Notes: a model not told the origin generated them from the letters alone. A DNA stretch of 64,000 bases from Sarcocystis neurona (GCA_000727475.1 KL647291.1:1124545-1188544), one strand, 5' to 3'; counted from the stretch's first letter, positions 37,801 to 50,378 are shown. Numbers and translations: made by a program.

Positions 37801-39524
37801 TGTGCGTTGTTTATGTATATCTGTGCACAGACTTTGTGTTGAGGGGGGAAGTGTGCAGCAAAAGGCAGAAATGTCTTCGTCTTCTTCTTCGTGGTAATGT
37901 GCCCGCTTGAAGTGGGAGAGGAGGCTTCGTGAACTGAAAAAAGGCAGATCAAGAAGACAGAAGGGCCGAAGAGGAGAAAACGGAAGCGCCTCGTTCGTCT
38001 CCGTCTCCGCCTCAGGCAGTCGCCCTCCCACGTAAATTCTCGGAGTTATCAACACACGTGTCATGCTTCCGAGCATTCTACATACGAGTGTGTCTTCTGC
38101 TTTCCTACCAGATTTTTCTACGTTATATATAGACACACGTGGATGCGTGTAGGAGTCTCGTATTCACAGATGTATAACTTTTTGTCTCTTCTACTCTGTA
38201 CGTACGTAGAGAGTCTATCCGCAGATATGTCTTTGTCTACGCACACACATATACATGTATACATATGTGAGTCGGCTACTATATATATGTATTTTCTACC
38301 AGTCTATGTGTATATTGTGTAGATGTGTAGATGCATGTATATACGTGTATCAGTTTACCCTCATATTGAGTGTACATATATATATATGTATATATGTATA
38401 TACCTACTCGGGGTGTATGGGTGTGTATACGCGTGTGTCGGTGATGCACGTGCAATGTATATAGTTGAGAAGTGACTCAGGAGAAGGCGAGGGGGATAAG
38501 TGCTTCCCTTCAGCAACGAATTAGGAGAGAAATTGCTGAACAGCAGCACGAGCACCTACAGCGGCAGCAGCAGGACGAACAGCAGCTGCACCGAGAGCGC
38601 TGCAGTGCCTGCATTAACAGCAGCAGCAACAGCAGCAGGGGGAGAGCACGTGGGGGGAACCCTCGAATCTCGTTCCACATGGGCCGCGGACGAAGACTCG
38701 ACGAGGGTCGTTTTATTTTGCAGTGCGCACGTGTTACGGAAAAGGAAAGAATTTCCTCTCGCCGAGACGTGTTCACTTTGACACTTTTCTGAAAGGAAAG
38801 TAAGAGACGCTACACCGCCTGCTGCTGCTCTTCCTGCTAGTAGGTGGCCTGCAGCAGTTGCTTTGGGGCTGCTGCTGTCACTCCGCGACTGCTGCTGCTG
38901 CTGGGGTTCACGGGTCGCTGCTGCTGGCGCTCGGTTGCTGCTGCGTCAAGTAAGGACCTTCTCATTTGACGGAAATTCCGCGGAAAGTTCAGCAGCGGCG
39001 AGAGCAGAAGCAGAAAGTGGCAAAGAAGTAGCGGCAGCAACAGCAGCAAGAAGAAGAAGATATACACCAGTAGACGCGGTAGCAGGAAAATACGCAGCAG
39101 CAGCAGCACCGCGACGGAAGAACTTGCAGCGGCGAGAGAACAGAGAGAAAACAGGAGGGACAAAAGCAGCAGCAGCAGCGCCGGTCAGACGAGGAGGGGC
39201 CCGACGGTTGCTGCCTCAGGCGGCTTCAGGCGCGAGGAAGTGGGCGCTCCTCATTGCAGCTGTCGTCGCCCCGTCCCTCCCAATATCTGCCTCAATCTTC
39301 CTGTTCTCTGCTTATACTTCTATCTCTCTATTTCCTTGCACTATTCTTCTACATGTACCCATCTCTACTGATAAATATATATCTATATATTTATATATTA
39401 TACAGGTTATAACATATATATATGTATATATGTGTGTGTGTACGTGTCAGCCAACCGCCCGCATGTGATGCGTCTGTATATATATTTATATATATATATA
39501 TATATATATGTATACATATATGTG

Positions 39525-39885
39525 ATGATGGAGATTCATAGAGGTGAGATTTATATACATATGTATATAGTCTACGTAAATGAGAATATATAGAGAGAGA
39601 AAAAGAGAGAGGTGATTCACACGGATGAGATTTATATACGTGCATATACATATATATATATGTATGTATAATTTATATAGATGAGAACGTATATAGATAT
39701 ATATAGAGAGAGGTGATTCACGTAGATGAGATTCATATACTTATATACAGAATTTAGATAGGTGAGAATTTATATATATAGAGAGAGGTGCTTCATATAG
39801 GTGAGATTTATATACATGCATATATATGTATAATTTATATAAATAGAGAGAGAAAGAGGTGGTTCACAAGAGTGAGACGCATACG
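39525..39885. repeat. minisatellite, about five copies of a 60-100 bp unit
   Basis: Copies share GAGAGAGGTGATTCAC or GTGCTTCAT, then GATGAGATTTATATAC, then TATA-rich sequence and TAATTTATATAGATGAGAA. It lies between the unresolved block and the TMCO1 gene. Confidence 0.7.
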
Positions 39886-40379
39886 TGTAATTTGTGTAGA
39901 TGAGATATCTATATGTTTCTGTAGTCGTTGTCTACGTGAATAGCAGTGACACAAATTGCCGGTATATAAATGTATATGTATGAAGGCGTATATGCAGAAG
40001 AGACGTGTATGTGTATATATATGTTTTTCGTGGAGACGCCTGGTACGTGTAGCGCGTCTGGCTGCCGGGCCGATTTCATCCGTCCGTGTCTCGTCTCCCG
40101 CGTCCTCGTGCGAACCCCACACACTGCAGACGCTGCCACCTCCTCATCACTTTGCCACATTATGTACATGAGGCAGGTCTCAACGTACCTGTACATACGC
40201 ATATATCTACGTGTATATATCGATAGATAGAGAGATATATTTGATAGAGATATATATGTCAGTGTATGAATATGTATATGTGCTTGCAGAAGCATATCTA
40301 CACACGGCAGTCCTTGAATACATGCAGCTCACTTAATGCGTATAATAGACGTATACGAAGTAAAACGTCGCTACACACT

Positions 40380-40947
40380 ACTGTCCCTTCTCTTCAGTTG
40401 CTGCCCCTTCTCTTCAGTTGCTGCTGCTGCTTCACTTCACCTGCTGCTGCTTCTTCTTCTCACCCACTGCTGCAAGGCTCTTTGTCTCTGCTTGTCGTCA
40501 CGGCTGCTGCGTCGTCGGTGAGGCTGCTGGTGAGGGCTCCTTCTCCCCTGTTACTGCTACCGCTTCTTCGCGTGCACGTCCAGTCTGCTGCTGCTGCTCG
40601 CGCTGTTAGCACATCTGCTATATATGCGGCTGGTGGACTGCGGCTCCTTTCCTGGTGTCCGTGCGCTGCTGCTGCTGTACTGCTTCTCTCTTTGTAGTGC
40701 TGCTGCTGCCGCGTTGTTCTTCTCGTGCCGAAACGTACATGCACGAGACCGTTGCTGCTGCTGTGTTGGTGACGCGAAGACTCTCCAGCGGCTACTGCTG
40801 CTGCAAATGCTGTTGCTGTTGTCGCGTTGCTGCCATCCGGGGAGCTGCTGCCTTTGCTGTAACGCCTTCGTCCCCCCGCAGGAGCTACTGCTGCTGCTAC
40901 TGCTCCGCGTTGCATGTTACGGCGCGTTGCTACTTGGGTGCTGCAGG
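40380..40947. repeat. CTG-rich stretch upstream of the TMCO1 start
   Basis: The + strand is CTG-rich, giving Leu/Cys runs in the + frame and Ser/Ala/Gln runs in the - frame (for example GLVHVRFGTRRTTRQQQ). It may be TMCO1 leader or an antisense exon; no splice chain decides. Confidence 0.4.
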
Positions 40948-43900
40948 ATGGAGGCTTCTTCTTCCGCTGCTGCTGCTGCTGCAGCCCTCCCATGCGGCCC
41001 TCCTGCAGGAGTTGCTCTTCCTGCTTTGGCCGTGCACACATCTCCGCATGCGCTGCAGGAAAGGCAGAGCACTGCGATAGCTTCGCCGGCCGCTAACGTC
41101 TTTTCTGCAGGCGCAGGGCGTGCGGCTGCTGCTTCTTCTTCGTTCACCTCTCAAGGACCTGCTGCTGCTGCAGATGCCGCTGCTCCCGCAGCAGGTGCTG
41201 CTGTTGCCTCTTCTTTGATATCTCACTCTGCTGCTGCTGATGGCGCAGAACAGGGTGTCCTCTCAAATTGGTCCTTTCCCCGCTGCCCCACGCCAGCAGC
41301 AGCAAGAGCAGCACGTGCAGCGTCAACAGCAGCAGCAGCAGGTGCCGCAGCGCCGGCCACAGCGGCAGCAGCATTGCGAAGAGGCGTAGTTTTCTTGGCC
41401 AAAGCAGCAGCGGTGGTAGCAGCAGGAGCAGGAGGGGGAGCATTGGCACCGTCGCTCGTAGCAGCAGCAGCAACAGTGGGAGAAGAAGAAGGAGGAGAAG
41501 CGACAGCAAGTGCAGGACTGACAGGACGCTTCGCATATGTGGATTCTCTACACACGTTGCTGGTTTTCGCCCTGGGACTTGCTGTTGCTGCTTGTTCAGA
41601 ACTTCTCAGCTACTTCTTCATCTATCGCTTCGAAGAATTTCAACGGCTGCAAAACGAGTGTAGGGCGCTGTGGAAAGAATACTACGGTAGGTATTGCAGA
41701 CGCAGAGTTCAGCAGCAGCAAAAGAAATGCAGCAGCAGTAGGAACGGCGGGAGCTGCGGCAACAGCAGCGCAAGCACAGCAGCAGTGCGCGAAGAGGTGG
41801 ACGCAGCAGCAGCAGCACAGGCGCAGGAGCAGCAGCAGGAGCACACAAAACGGCAACGGGAGGAGCGGCGTCAGGTCTAGCGGTCGAAGCAGTAGAGCAG
41901 CAGGTGCAGACGCACAGAGCAAGGGCACCAGAAGGCGGAAGGGAGGAAGGAGCGGTGGCAGTCGCGCGCAGGACGAGAGGAAGCCGAGCAGCAGCAGCAG
42001 CAACGACAGAGAAGCAGCAGCAAATACAGAGAAGCAGCAGCAAATACAGAGCAGCAGCAGCAGTGACAGAGAAGCAGCAGCAGTGGCAGAGAAACAGCAG
42101 GAGCGACAGCGAAGCAGCGGCAGCGGGCGTGGACGTGGCAGCAGCAGCTGCGCGAGAAGAGAAGCAGCAGCAAGAGTTCGAACAGCAGAAGCAGGCGAGC
42201 GCTGCTGCGCGGCGACAGCGGTCCACGACCGGGTGCCTGTGGCGCGTTGACCCCAAGACGTTGACTTTTTCTCTCTGTGTCACTCTCTCTCTTTTTCTGT
42301 GAAGGATGAGGCCACAAGGAAGGAGGGGAAAGTGCGCCTAATTTGGTGATTTCTTCTCTAACATATATATGTGCTGATATTTTATACATGCGTAGCAGTG
42401 CTCCTACTTAGAAAGTGAAGATGTATCCGCAGCAGGCGGTGTAGAACATGTGCGCCCCGTGAAGGGCACTTGTCTCGTCGTAGAGACAGAGGAACGTACG
42501 CACAATCTCTGCATGAAGAACAGGCACATGTTGGATATCTCATATATATATGTATGTGTACATTCATGTATGTATATATGTGTATATATATTCATGTTGC
42601 ACGTATCATACATATATATATATATGTGTGTACGTATATGTGTGTATATACGCTTATGCATATATTGCTGGATGCACGTACGTATGGACGTGGCTGGGGG
42701 AATATATATATATATAAAAGAGTGTGAAATATGTCCGTGACGACCTCTGGATAGATAGATACAGCTAAATAGAGATAGAGAGAGCGGCCGAGAGACAGAC
42801 ACACTTACAGTGAGAGAATGGTAGATACGTGTATTTTCTGTGTGTCTCTACAGCTGCCAGTATGCGTCTCTATGGATGTGTACGTATATACCGTACATGA
42901 ATAATATAAATATATATATGCGCACATGTAGGTGCTGGCCTGATGATGACGCACTAACATCTTCGTGTACTCAATCAAAGGCAACCATACATATACGCTA
43001 GTGTATGTTTATATATATATGTCTATGTATGTGTATATGGCTAATGTATAATAGGTGCATTACGTTCGTTGAACTCTCCTCACATGTGTACTAGAGGAGT
43101 ACACTTGCGTATTCTCACTTTGGACATGGTACGTATGTATATGAGAGGACAGATAATAAACGTCTACGCGCATGTCTACACAGAACAACATATATATATA
43201 TATATATATATATGTGTATAGGTGTATGTATTTTTATATATGAAGGTGTGCATATGTATGTGTATATAGATGTCTCCATTTAAGTTTGTATATATAGGTG
43301 AATTATCTATTTGTGTAGATGCAACTATGAGAGGATGCGTAGCAGAGGTTTACGCACACGTACATGTAGTAAATCTATATTTGTATATAGAGAACGCATC
43401 TGTTTTAGTAGATGCGCCACTCTGAGAGGGTGCGTCGTAGAATTCTACGTCCATATCTAGACATAAAATAATATGTGCATATATGTGTTTACATATGTAG
43501 TTGTATATATAGGGCATGTAGGTTTGTATAGACGCGTGGCGGTTGTTGGCAGCGTTGGTGCAGACGTGGAAGCGACGAGCGGCGCAGGAGCCGATGGGCG
43601 CCCCGCCGGTCGAGGAGGTCGTTTGCTTGAGGTCGTCGAGAAGAAAATTCAGAAGAAAAACAAGTAAGATTATCCCGGCTTTTCTTTCTCTCGGTGTGTC
43701 TGTACGTCGCCGCTCGGGGAAGAGACGCGGGGAACCAGCAGCGGCAGCAGCAACGTGCAACAGCAGCAGGAACGTGAAGCAGCAGCAGGAAAACGCAGCA
43801 GCAACAGCAGGACGGGCGTGTGCAGCTGCAGCTGCAGAAAATACGCAGCAACAGCAACAGTTGAAAAAGCAGTGCCAAAGGCAGCGGCAGCAGCTGCACG

Positions 43901-46685
43901 TGAGTAGGATGACGCCTGACATGTAGTGGCAGCAGGAAGAACTATACGAAGCGTTTTGAACTTGTTCATTCTTCCTGAGCATTGCCAGGGCTGACTCGAG
44001 CGGGGGCGGGGGGGGGGGGGACGGGGAGGGGAGGAGAAGACAGGGACAGCAGAAAAGTCAAATTTCTCGTTCTTGGCCCCGCCAACTTCGTGTCTCATCG
44101 GTTCTGAGTCTACGTGTTTTCAAAGTGTCTCGCCGGCGTTTCTTGGTTTCTTCTTGCACAGGATTTTTCGTCAGCCGGGGTTTTTCGTCTGATGCGTGAA
44201 AAGTTTCTTTCGAATGGAAGGAAGTAGCTGTCGAAGCGGGGACACTCTATTCTGCATCTCTCCTCTCTTTGTTTCCAAGCCTTTACTTCCCTCTTCTCTT
44301 TCTCGTGTTGCGCCGTTACATTTCTTCTCTTTTTGTTTTCTCGCGATTTTACTTTTTTCGTCTCTTCTCCTTTCTGCGCCTTTCCTTCTCTCCCTTCGTT
44401 GTCTTCTTGCGCCGATACTTCTCTTCTCTCTCTGTTTTCGCGCCTCTCCTCTCGCTGTGATAGCGGCAGTTATCGTTGTAAATATGACTGCAACTTCGTT
44501 TCTTCTTCCGAGTTAACGTCATATTAGAAGCCGCACACATTCTTGGCCTTTTGGCGTTTTTCTTTCTTCGTTCGAGCTTTTTTGGAGAGTGGTGAACTTC
44601 AGTTCTTCGTGCTTAACACAGTCGCTCTGGACGGGCCGCGAAGTGCCTTCGGATCGGTCTCAGACGTCGCCGGCGCGACGGAGATGTATTTATGCAGTTT
44701 TCCGTCCCTGAAAAGAAAGGAGGAGAAAGAGAAGAAAAAGAAAACTTATCTGCGTGCAACACACACACTGAATTTCTGAGTCTTCTTCTGTGAATCTCCG
44801 TATATAGTATGTGTACCTGGATGTGAATGTATGCATATACATATGTACCTAGGCAGAGATACACGACAACACAGAAAGACGTGAAGTGGACCATGCTTCT
44901 GCTTACTACCTACATACATATACAACGTGCGCCGTTCACGCTGCTCTTCCTGGTGCTGCCGCTGCTGCTCTCCTGCTGCGACCGCTGCGCTTCCTGCGAT
45001 TGACACTGTCCCGTCTCGCCTGCTGCTGCTGCAGCACCTGCTGCTGCTCTTCCTGCTGCTACCACTCTTCCTGCTGCTGCAACTCTTCCTGCTGCTGCAA
45101 CTCTTCCTGCTGCTGCTGCTCCTCCTGCTGCTCAATCTGGTGCCACTGCTGTGCTTCTTCTTCTTCTTTTCCTTGCAATGCTTCAGGCAAATTGCGTCTT
45201 ACAGACAGAAAGGAAATTTGGTCGTGGGCTTGGTCGTGATGATAGCTATGCCCACGGTGTACGCTTGTTTTGACGACCGCGCAGCAGCATTTTTGCCTTT
45301 CCACCCAATTTTTCCGTTCAACATGATTCTTCGTTATACGCCTGAGGCTTCGTCAAACCACGCCGCTGCAGAGGCGCAAGCAGACGGCGGTGCTGATGCT
45401 GCTGCGAATTCGTACGCTGTTGGGGACCCGCCTCCCCCTGGAGCAACTCTCTGCTCTGCCGCAGGCTTCTTCATGCTCACAGTCATGATGACTCGAGCCA
45501 ATCTTCAGAAATTCTTCGGGTGAACATTTTTTCCGCAAGAGAGAGAGGGAAAAGGAGGGAAAAAAAAGTGTCAGAAAGCGTCTGGAGATGCGTTTGTCTA
45601 CACAAACCTACTAGGACGGATAAAAAAGTAGAGAGATCCGGACAATTGTGTGCGTTTACACGTAGTCACACACAAGGGAATACATACTCATGTATGTATA
45701 TATACGTGTGTGTGGTTTTATACACGTGCGAACCAACATATACATGTATATACATGGGAAAGAATGATGAGTCCACACAGCCGGAGTTGCTTGACCTGCG
45801 TGTGAGTATGGAAGGCTTCGTGTAGTATTTAAGAAAATTAAATATCAACAATGCCAGCAACAGGAGCACTACTGTATGTGGACATATATATATAGATATA
45901 TATATATATATATTTATTGATAGATATATATATATGTATATATACGCATACGTATGTGGTAGTCTTTGTCCATTTAGTCACATCACCAGGTTAACTGAAA
46001 TGAATCCATCTTATTGTGTATGTCGAGGTAGGTGAACAGGTGCATGTGCGGGAAAAAAGAGCAAAATGCTACATTTATGTATGCATACATTGATAGCCAG
46101 ACTCAGACATACACATTTGAGGCACCATCACGCAAGAGTACACACTACATACACGTGTGTCTTCGTAATCACTCGTGTGTATTTGAACATATACTTATAC
46201 ATATGTGATATATATATATATATATATATGTTTGCAATCGCAGAGGGCTAGGGGTTGCAGGGCAGCGTGTGTAGGCACGTGGACACAGCGACAGGAGTGA
46301 CAGGAGACCGCGCGTTTTTGCGGGCCCGTCACTGCTCTCTCTTTTTTTGTTGTTGCAGCAGCAGCATGCGTGGCTTTCTTCGGAAGGGAAATAATAAAAA
46401 GGGAGTTGTGTAGATCGTAAGAAGAACAGCTGTTCAATCAGGTGGACTGAAGCAGCGGATATTATGCGAACAGCCGGCCAGTTTAAACTCACACATGCGT
46501 TGTGTACACGTGTGTGTTAGGAGACAGAGAGAATCAGAAAAAGAGAGGAGGACAGAAAAATTCAAAAAGTAAACAGATAAATTGTAAGCATGTTGTTCTT
46601 CGCTTGCTCTGTTTCCTCCTGCAGGTTCGCTGCTCCTGGAGGATCGCAGCAACAGCAAAAGCTGTTCATGCTGCACACGAGCTAG
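40948..46685 (+). CDS. TMCO1: TMCO1 homologue, ER membrane protein of the Oxa1/EMC3/GET1 superfamily (five exons)
   Basis: Exons 40948-41686, 43564-43663, 45187-45519 and 46625-46685 join in phase (1, 2, 2) and total 1233 nt including TAG, 410 aa. The core follows human TMCO1: SLHTLLVFALGLAVAACSEL then FIYRFEEFQRLQ (first membrane segment and basic loop), the coiled-coil LLEVVEKKIQKKNK, the second membrane segment GLVVMIAMPTVYACFDDR with LPFHPIFP, a third with ARTRANLQKFFG-type ending (MTRANLQKFFG) and a tail FAAPGGSQQQQK. TMCO1 is an ER translocon-associated protein, also described as a calcium-load-activated channel. The first 190 or so residues are an Ala/Ser/Pro-rich extension absent from animal TMCO1; the true start may be later, or this part may hold an intron. 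A long CAG tract lies in intron 1. Confidence 0.87.
41695..42215. repeat. CAG tract in TMCO1 intron 1
   Basis: Imperfect CAG/GCA/AGC repeats with GAAGCAGCAGCA sub-units. The donor TACTACG|GTAGGT at 41687 lets the TMCO1 exons join at the length expected for the family, so I treat this tract as intron. It remains open in two + frames, and a variant retaining part of it is possible. Confidence 0.7.
43050..43480. repeat. diverged direct repeats in TMCO1 intron 1
   Basis: TAGATGCAACTATGAGAGGA and TAGATGCGCCACTCTGAGAG (at about 43316 and 43399) open two related units; each continues with GATGCGT or GGTGCGT and a TACG-rich segment. TATA repeats flank them. Confidence 0.5.
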
Positions 46686-47311
46686 CATTGCTTATGCGTG
46701 CTGGGAAACACATACACACATATATGCCACCATCCGCAGGTGCAACGTGTGTACCTATGGCTACGCACCGGTGTCCATATTCATTTGTAAACCTACACGA
46801 ACCATGCATGTATGCGTGTACACATCCGTATACGTATATATATATACATATATATATACATATATGTATGTATATATATATATATATGTATATAGGTGTC
46901 CATTGCTCCCCCTCTCACACTGTAAAGCTTTCTCCGCACAAACTTACCTGCTTGTGTGTTATGACTCCCCAACGTATGAGATACTGTCTTTGAGTGCGGT
47001 CACTTTGGGTGTCCCTGCATTCGCTTGCTCACGATCACGTGCATCTGCATTCTTGTGTAGAGATGTATACGAATGGAAGTGTTGTTGTCCAGAGGCGTCG
47101 GATTAGCTTCATTCAAGAGAGACGTCAGTCTGGGGGCGTCAAAAGCTCTAGACATATGTATTCGTTTACTGTTGAGGTGGCTTGACGACAAACCCGCGAA
47201 CGAGCGCTTCTTCGTAGGATCAAGGTAGTCTCACTGTTGTGTGTAAAACGACCATATTTGAATGTGAAAATAGTTAAGAGGTCGCCGCCACCGTGCTTGT
47301 TTCCTCCCCAG
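46686..47311. other. intergenic region between TMCO1 and the next gene
   Basis: The first 220 bases contain CATA/TATA repeats, then the sequence becomes repeat-poor. ATG 47063 opens MYTNGSVVVQRRRISF after GTGTAG and could begin the next gene, but no donor with the needed phase is clear. Confidence 0.3.
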
Positions 47312-49596
47312 TTCACGAAGGGTGGTCCTTTTACAAAAACGAGCTACAGAAGTTCGTCCATTTCGTATCCTGTCAGCGGAGTGCGATGTTTCTCCACTTA
47401 GACACCGTGGTGCGTTTGCAGGACTTCTTGGGACGTGCGTGTACCCTGGCGTTTGCGCATTTCGTTGCGCTGAGCAGATTTCCACGTTTCGCGTTGCGGA
47501 CAAGGGGATCAATATGTTGGTGCTCAAACATTGACAGTATTGTCACACTTTCGGCTACGACATACGTGTACGCGTGGAGACACATACACACGCAGAGAAA
47601 GTTACATGTAGCTATACGTGGGTGCACATGGATTGCTGACGCAAACACACTCATTCGGAAACCTTGTTTTGTATGTATCTGTGCATGTGCATGTGGCCAG
47701 TATTCGCTGTACCGGCCTACGAATACCTTTAAAATTGCTCGCCATAAACACACAGAAGCTGCAGAAAACGGTAGCGGGCTGCTAGTGTGATTGCCACGCT
47801 CTCCACGCCACGAGTTAGGCGTTCGGTTGTTCCCCGTAAATCACAATTGTTCATCAGAACACCTCATTGCCTTCTTCGACTACTTGGCACGTACGTGAGA
47901 AAATTAAAGCCGCGATAAGCGGGGACAAGGCACTCGGGGGCCGATTGACCGTGAACTCGAACAACTCACTGTATTATAGGCGAACTCTGTCAGAGCAATG
48001 GAGAAAACACGTGGCGTGCACGTCATGCACAGGACGGCGGTAGATGCCGAAAGAGACACCGGGTAATGCTTCAGAATTCTAACTGGTGACCTGTCCTCGG
48101 GAGGCAGTCTAGTACAAAACTGGTGATGAAAACAAGTGACATACGAGGACGGTACATACGCGCCAAGCAAGAAGAAGAATTAGAAGGTTGTGGGAATGGG
48201 AGGGACGACGACAAACAGGGGAAATAAGGGGATTCCTTGGTGCTTTTGAGCAACGCGTGGCGATGCGTACGGCAACAACAGACTAGAACGCCACTAGGGG
48301 ACACAAAATGCGCAGACAAGCATATCAGTAGACTGTGCTCGCGACCGTGACCTTTCAAAGATCTGAGAATTTCCCTTTCTTGTGGTCAAGCGCAGTTTCC
48401 TCTATAAGAAGACAAGAATCACTTATTGTCTGCGGTGCTTTTTCTGTTATATCGGCACAACACGGTAGGAGAGACGGCCCTCTGTCAGTTGCCTGCAATA
48501 TCTTCTCAGAATCGTCCACGGCCACTTCCTGGGTCGCACCCATACTTACACCCGTCCGAAATAGCGATTGGCGGTGTTGAAAAACATCCCAAGCTTACCA
48601 TCACTCACCGGAGTTATGGTGAATTTCCCTTGCACGGGCGTGTTCTACGTACCTGTAAGGAAGATGTCGTGCTCGGCACGGGGAAACCGTGGACGGCCGA
48701 GGCAAGCAAAATTAGCTGAGTATTCGCACAGTCTGTCGAATAACACTGATGAGTGCAATATTGCGCCCAGCCTTCACCGACTAAGCAACGTCGTTCTGAA
48801 GGCTTTTTTAAAGTAGCGACGCAGGCGAAGAAGAACGGACAGGACAGCTGGATGAGTGTGGTGTGGCTTATCCCTAGAAAACGGCATTACAGCGGGGCTA
48901 CTTCGCGTTGCTTCCTTGCAATGTTTGTCTTCATTTACTGTTTCGTAATACGGGTGCGCGCCATAGGGTGGCTAGGCAAGCCCGGACATCTGACAAGTGG
49001 GCAAATTTCTCCTCCTAGAAGCAGTGTTTCTGCTTTGGAGCCAGTGTCGCTTCCCAGGCTTTCGCAGGGATGAAGCCACGTCCCATATCAACAATGATTT
49101 AACGCACAAGACGACAGGCACTCCGAGCGAGGTACCCCAGGGCGGACGGGAAGAGGAATCACCTCAGATACTGAATCCCGTTGAACCAACATTGCTTAGA
49201 GCCGCCACTGGCCTCCTCCGACTTCAAACTAATGGTGACAAGATTTTGTGCATCACAGCTAAAGAGAATTCTGTATATGTGTCTTCGGTGAGTGTTGCTT
49301 TTGGTGGCTGATCAAAGGCAAGTAAAGCAATTTCCTCCAAAAACTCGTGATTAAAAGGTACTCGCTGTAGACAGTATTAGGGGTGGAGGAACGTACTTAC
49401 CTTTAACAAGATGCACATTTGGCGCACACACCCACGGGCTTCGACAGTCGCGCAGACAACGTTCGAGTTTTGCCGTCAGCGGTAGTCTTCAACAAGTGGC
49501 GTGTGTCAGCTGCGTAGATCTATGTACTTTTGAAAACACTTTTGGTAAAGAACCAGAGCAGCATTTGAGCCTCGTCGGTAATCAGGATGCCGTTGT
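47312..49596 (+). CDS. unassigned intron-rich + gene, seven phase-consistent exons
   Basis: Exons 47312-47434, 47858-47890, 47980-48039, 48396-48464, 48565-48654, 49058-49287 and 49448-49596 join in phase at all six junctions (1,1,1,1,1,0) with GT-AG introns of 89 to 423 nt. Donors include GTACGT, GTAGGA, CCT|GTAAGG and TCG|GTGAGT. Pieces read EGWSFYKNELQKFVHFV, VVRLQDFLG running into QHLIAFFDYLAREL, SLIVCGAFSVISAQHA, SYGEFPLHGRVL, LLRLQTNGDKILCITAKEN and FAVSGSLQQVACVSC. The last two resemble beta-propeller strands, which is only an impression. I do not recognise the family. There is no CAG repeat. The start is missing, and the 3' end is open: the last frame meets TAA at 49598 or may splice to 49613. 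Confidence 0.45.
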
Positions 49597-49612
49597 GTAA
49601 GCACAACTTCAG

Positions 49613-50306
49613 TTCGTCAAAACGCCGTGTATATTCTCCTCCTCACCTACAAGTAGCACCGAGCTATGCTGCGCACAGCAGTTCTAGCAGAACGCTTTCC
49701 GACTTCATCATGACCCAAACGGAAGCACCACTGTTGCTGGTAGCCGTGTGTGTCCGCAGAACACGTACATCGGTAGTCCGTCTAGGACGCTAACTGCCGT
49801 TTGGCTCCGCAGTCGTTGCTTCAGCACCGGATATGTGTCCGGTATATGTGTCAGTGTGCGCCGAGAAAATAAGGGTTCTGAAGGAAGGCAGACAGATAGA
49901 ATATAGCAAAGACTACTCGCTCTTCTGTACGGGACGCTGTGGGGTGACAGCGGTGTATCCACTAGCGGGAAGCAGACGCGCGTAGTCGCGGTTCATAGAG
50001 GACAATGCCAGTGCACGGAAAATGCTGGCCTCTAATCCACAGCACATTCCGGCGGTTTTCTGGCTGCGTGTCGTGGTGAGCCCAGAAGAAGACTGCAGTA
50101 CTTGTAAAATTTTTAGACAGATGACACCGGCAGGAACAATCTACACCGCAGGTTGCCACGCGGGACTGCTGACAGGCGGCGTCGCAGTTTCTGTTGTCTT
50201 TGTTGCGCACGCAGGCAAAAGTGAACGGTGAAGCCACTGCAGCACTCGTTTGGCGTGGAAGAGGAATGGAAGAGTCATACCACTTAGTAGAATTCGTAGA
50301 AGAAAC
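49613..50306 (+). other. possible 3' exons of the preceding gene
   Basis: Candidate exons follow acceptors at 49612 (SSKRRVYSPPHLQVAPSYA), 50040 (a short stretch to a GTG|GTGAGC donor) and 50097 (TCKIFRQMTPAGTIYTAG). Phases can be made to agree in more than one way, so I do not commit to a model. The rest of the interval has no clear content. Confidence 0.25.
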
Positions 50307-50378
50307 GGGCTGTTCCGGGAATTGAACCCGGGACCTCTCGCACCCAAAGCGAGAATCATACCACTAGACTAAACAGCC
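50307..50378 (-). tRNA. tRNA-Pro (anticodon UGG)
   Basis: The reverse complement folds as a 72-nt tRNA with acceptor stem GGCTGTT/AACAGCC, discriminator C, A box TAGTCTAGTGG, anticodon stem CTCGC/GCGAG around loop TTTGGGT (anticodon TGG), and T arm CCGGG-TTCAATT-CCCGG including B box GGTTCAATTCC. It has no intron and no encoded CCA. The first downstream bases are GTTTCTTC; a run of four or more T, the usual Pol III stop, is not seen within about 40 bases. Confidence 0.97.

Larger units (their letters stand above)
34898..40947. other. unresolved CAG/CTG- and TA-rich block
   Basis: There are probably exons here but none I can assign. 35410-35860 is CTG-rich on +; one + frame would be almost all Leu/Val with an HWCRIRKQLN tail. 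35913-36415 is CAG-rich on +, open with TSVSRPTIDRKSR in one frame, while its antisense opens with MVGRETEVGGLGAAK. About 37223-37420 (+, acceptor GTGTAG) reads QTQAWVEDAAQRRLPGES. 38500-38780 (+) reads HVGGTLESRSTWAADEDS in one frame and SLQQRIRREIAEQQHEHL in another. 38860-39310 flips from CTG to CAG, with a GTAAGG donor at 38950. Strand and frame stay ambiguous because CAG tracts are open in every frame. Confidence 0.3.

Noticed and set aside
41537..42250. Ser/Arg/Gln-rich frame read as a separate gene
   Set aside because: It is the CAG tract of TMCO1 intron 1 in another frame; it has no independent splice or start support.
47312..47434. Gamma-tubulin complex protein domain
   Set aside because: ELQKFVHFV recalls the family, but the spacing to the next helix is about 18 residues too short and no other motif follows.
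48355..48543. 62-codon - frame starting with a true ATG (MGATQEVAVDDSEK)
   Set aside because: It is the antisense of two + exons that fit a six-junction phase chain, and it lacks any link of its own.
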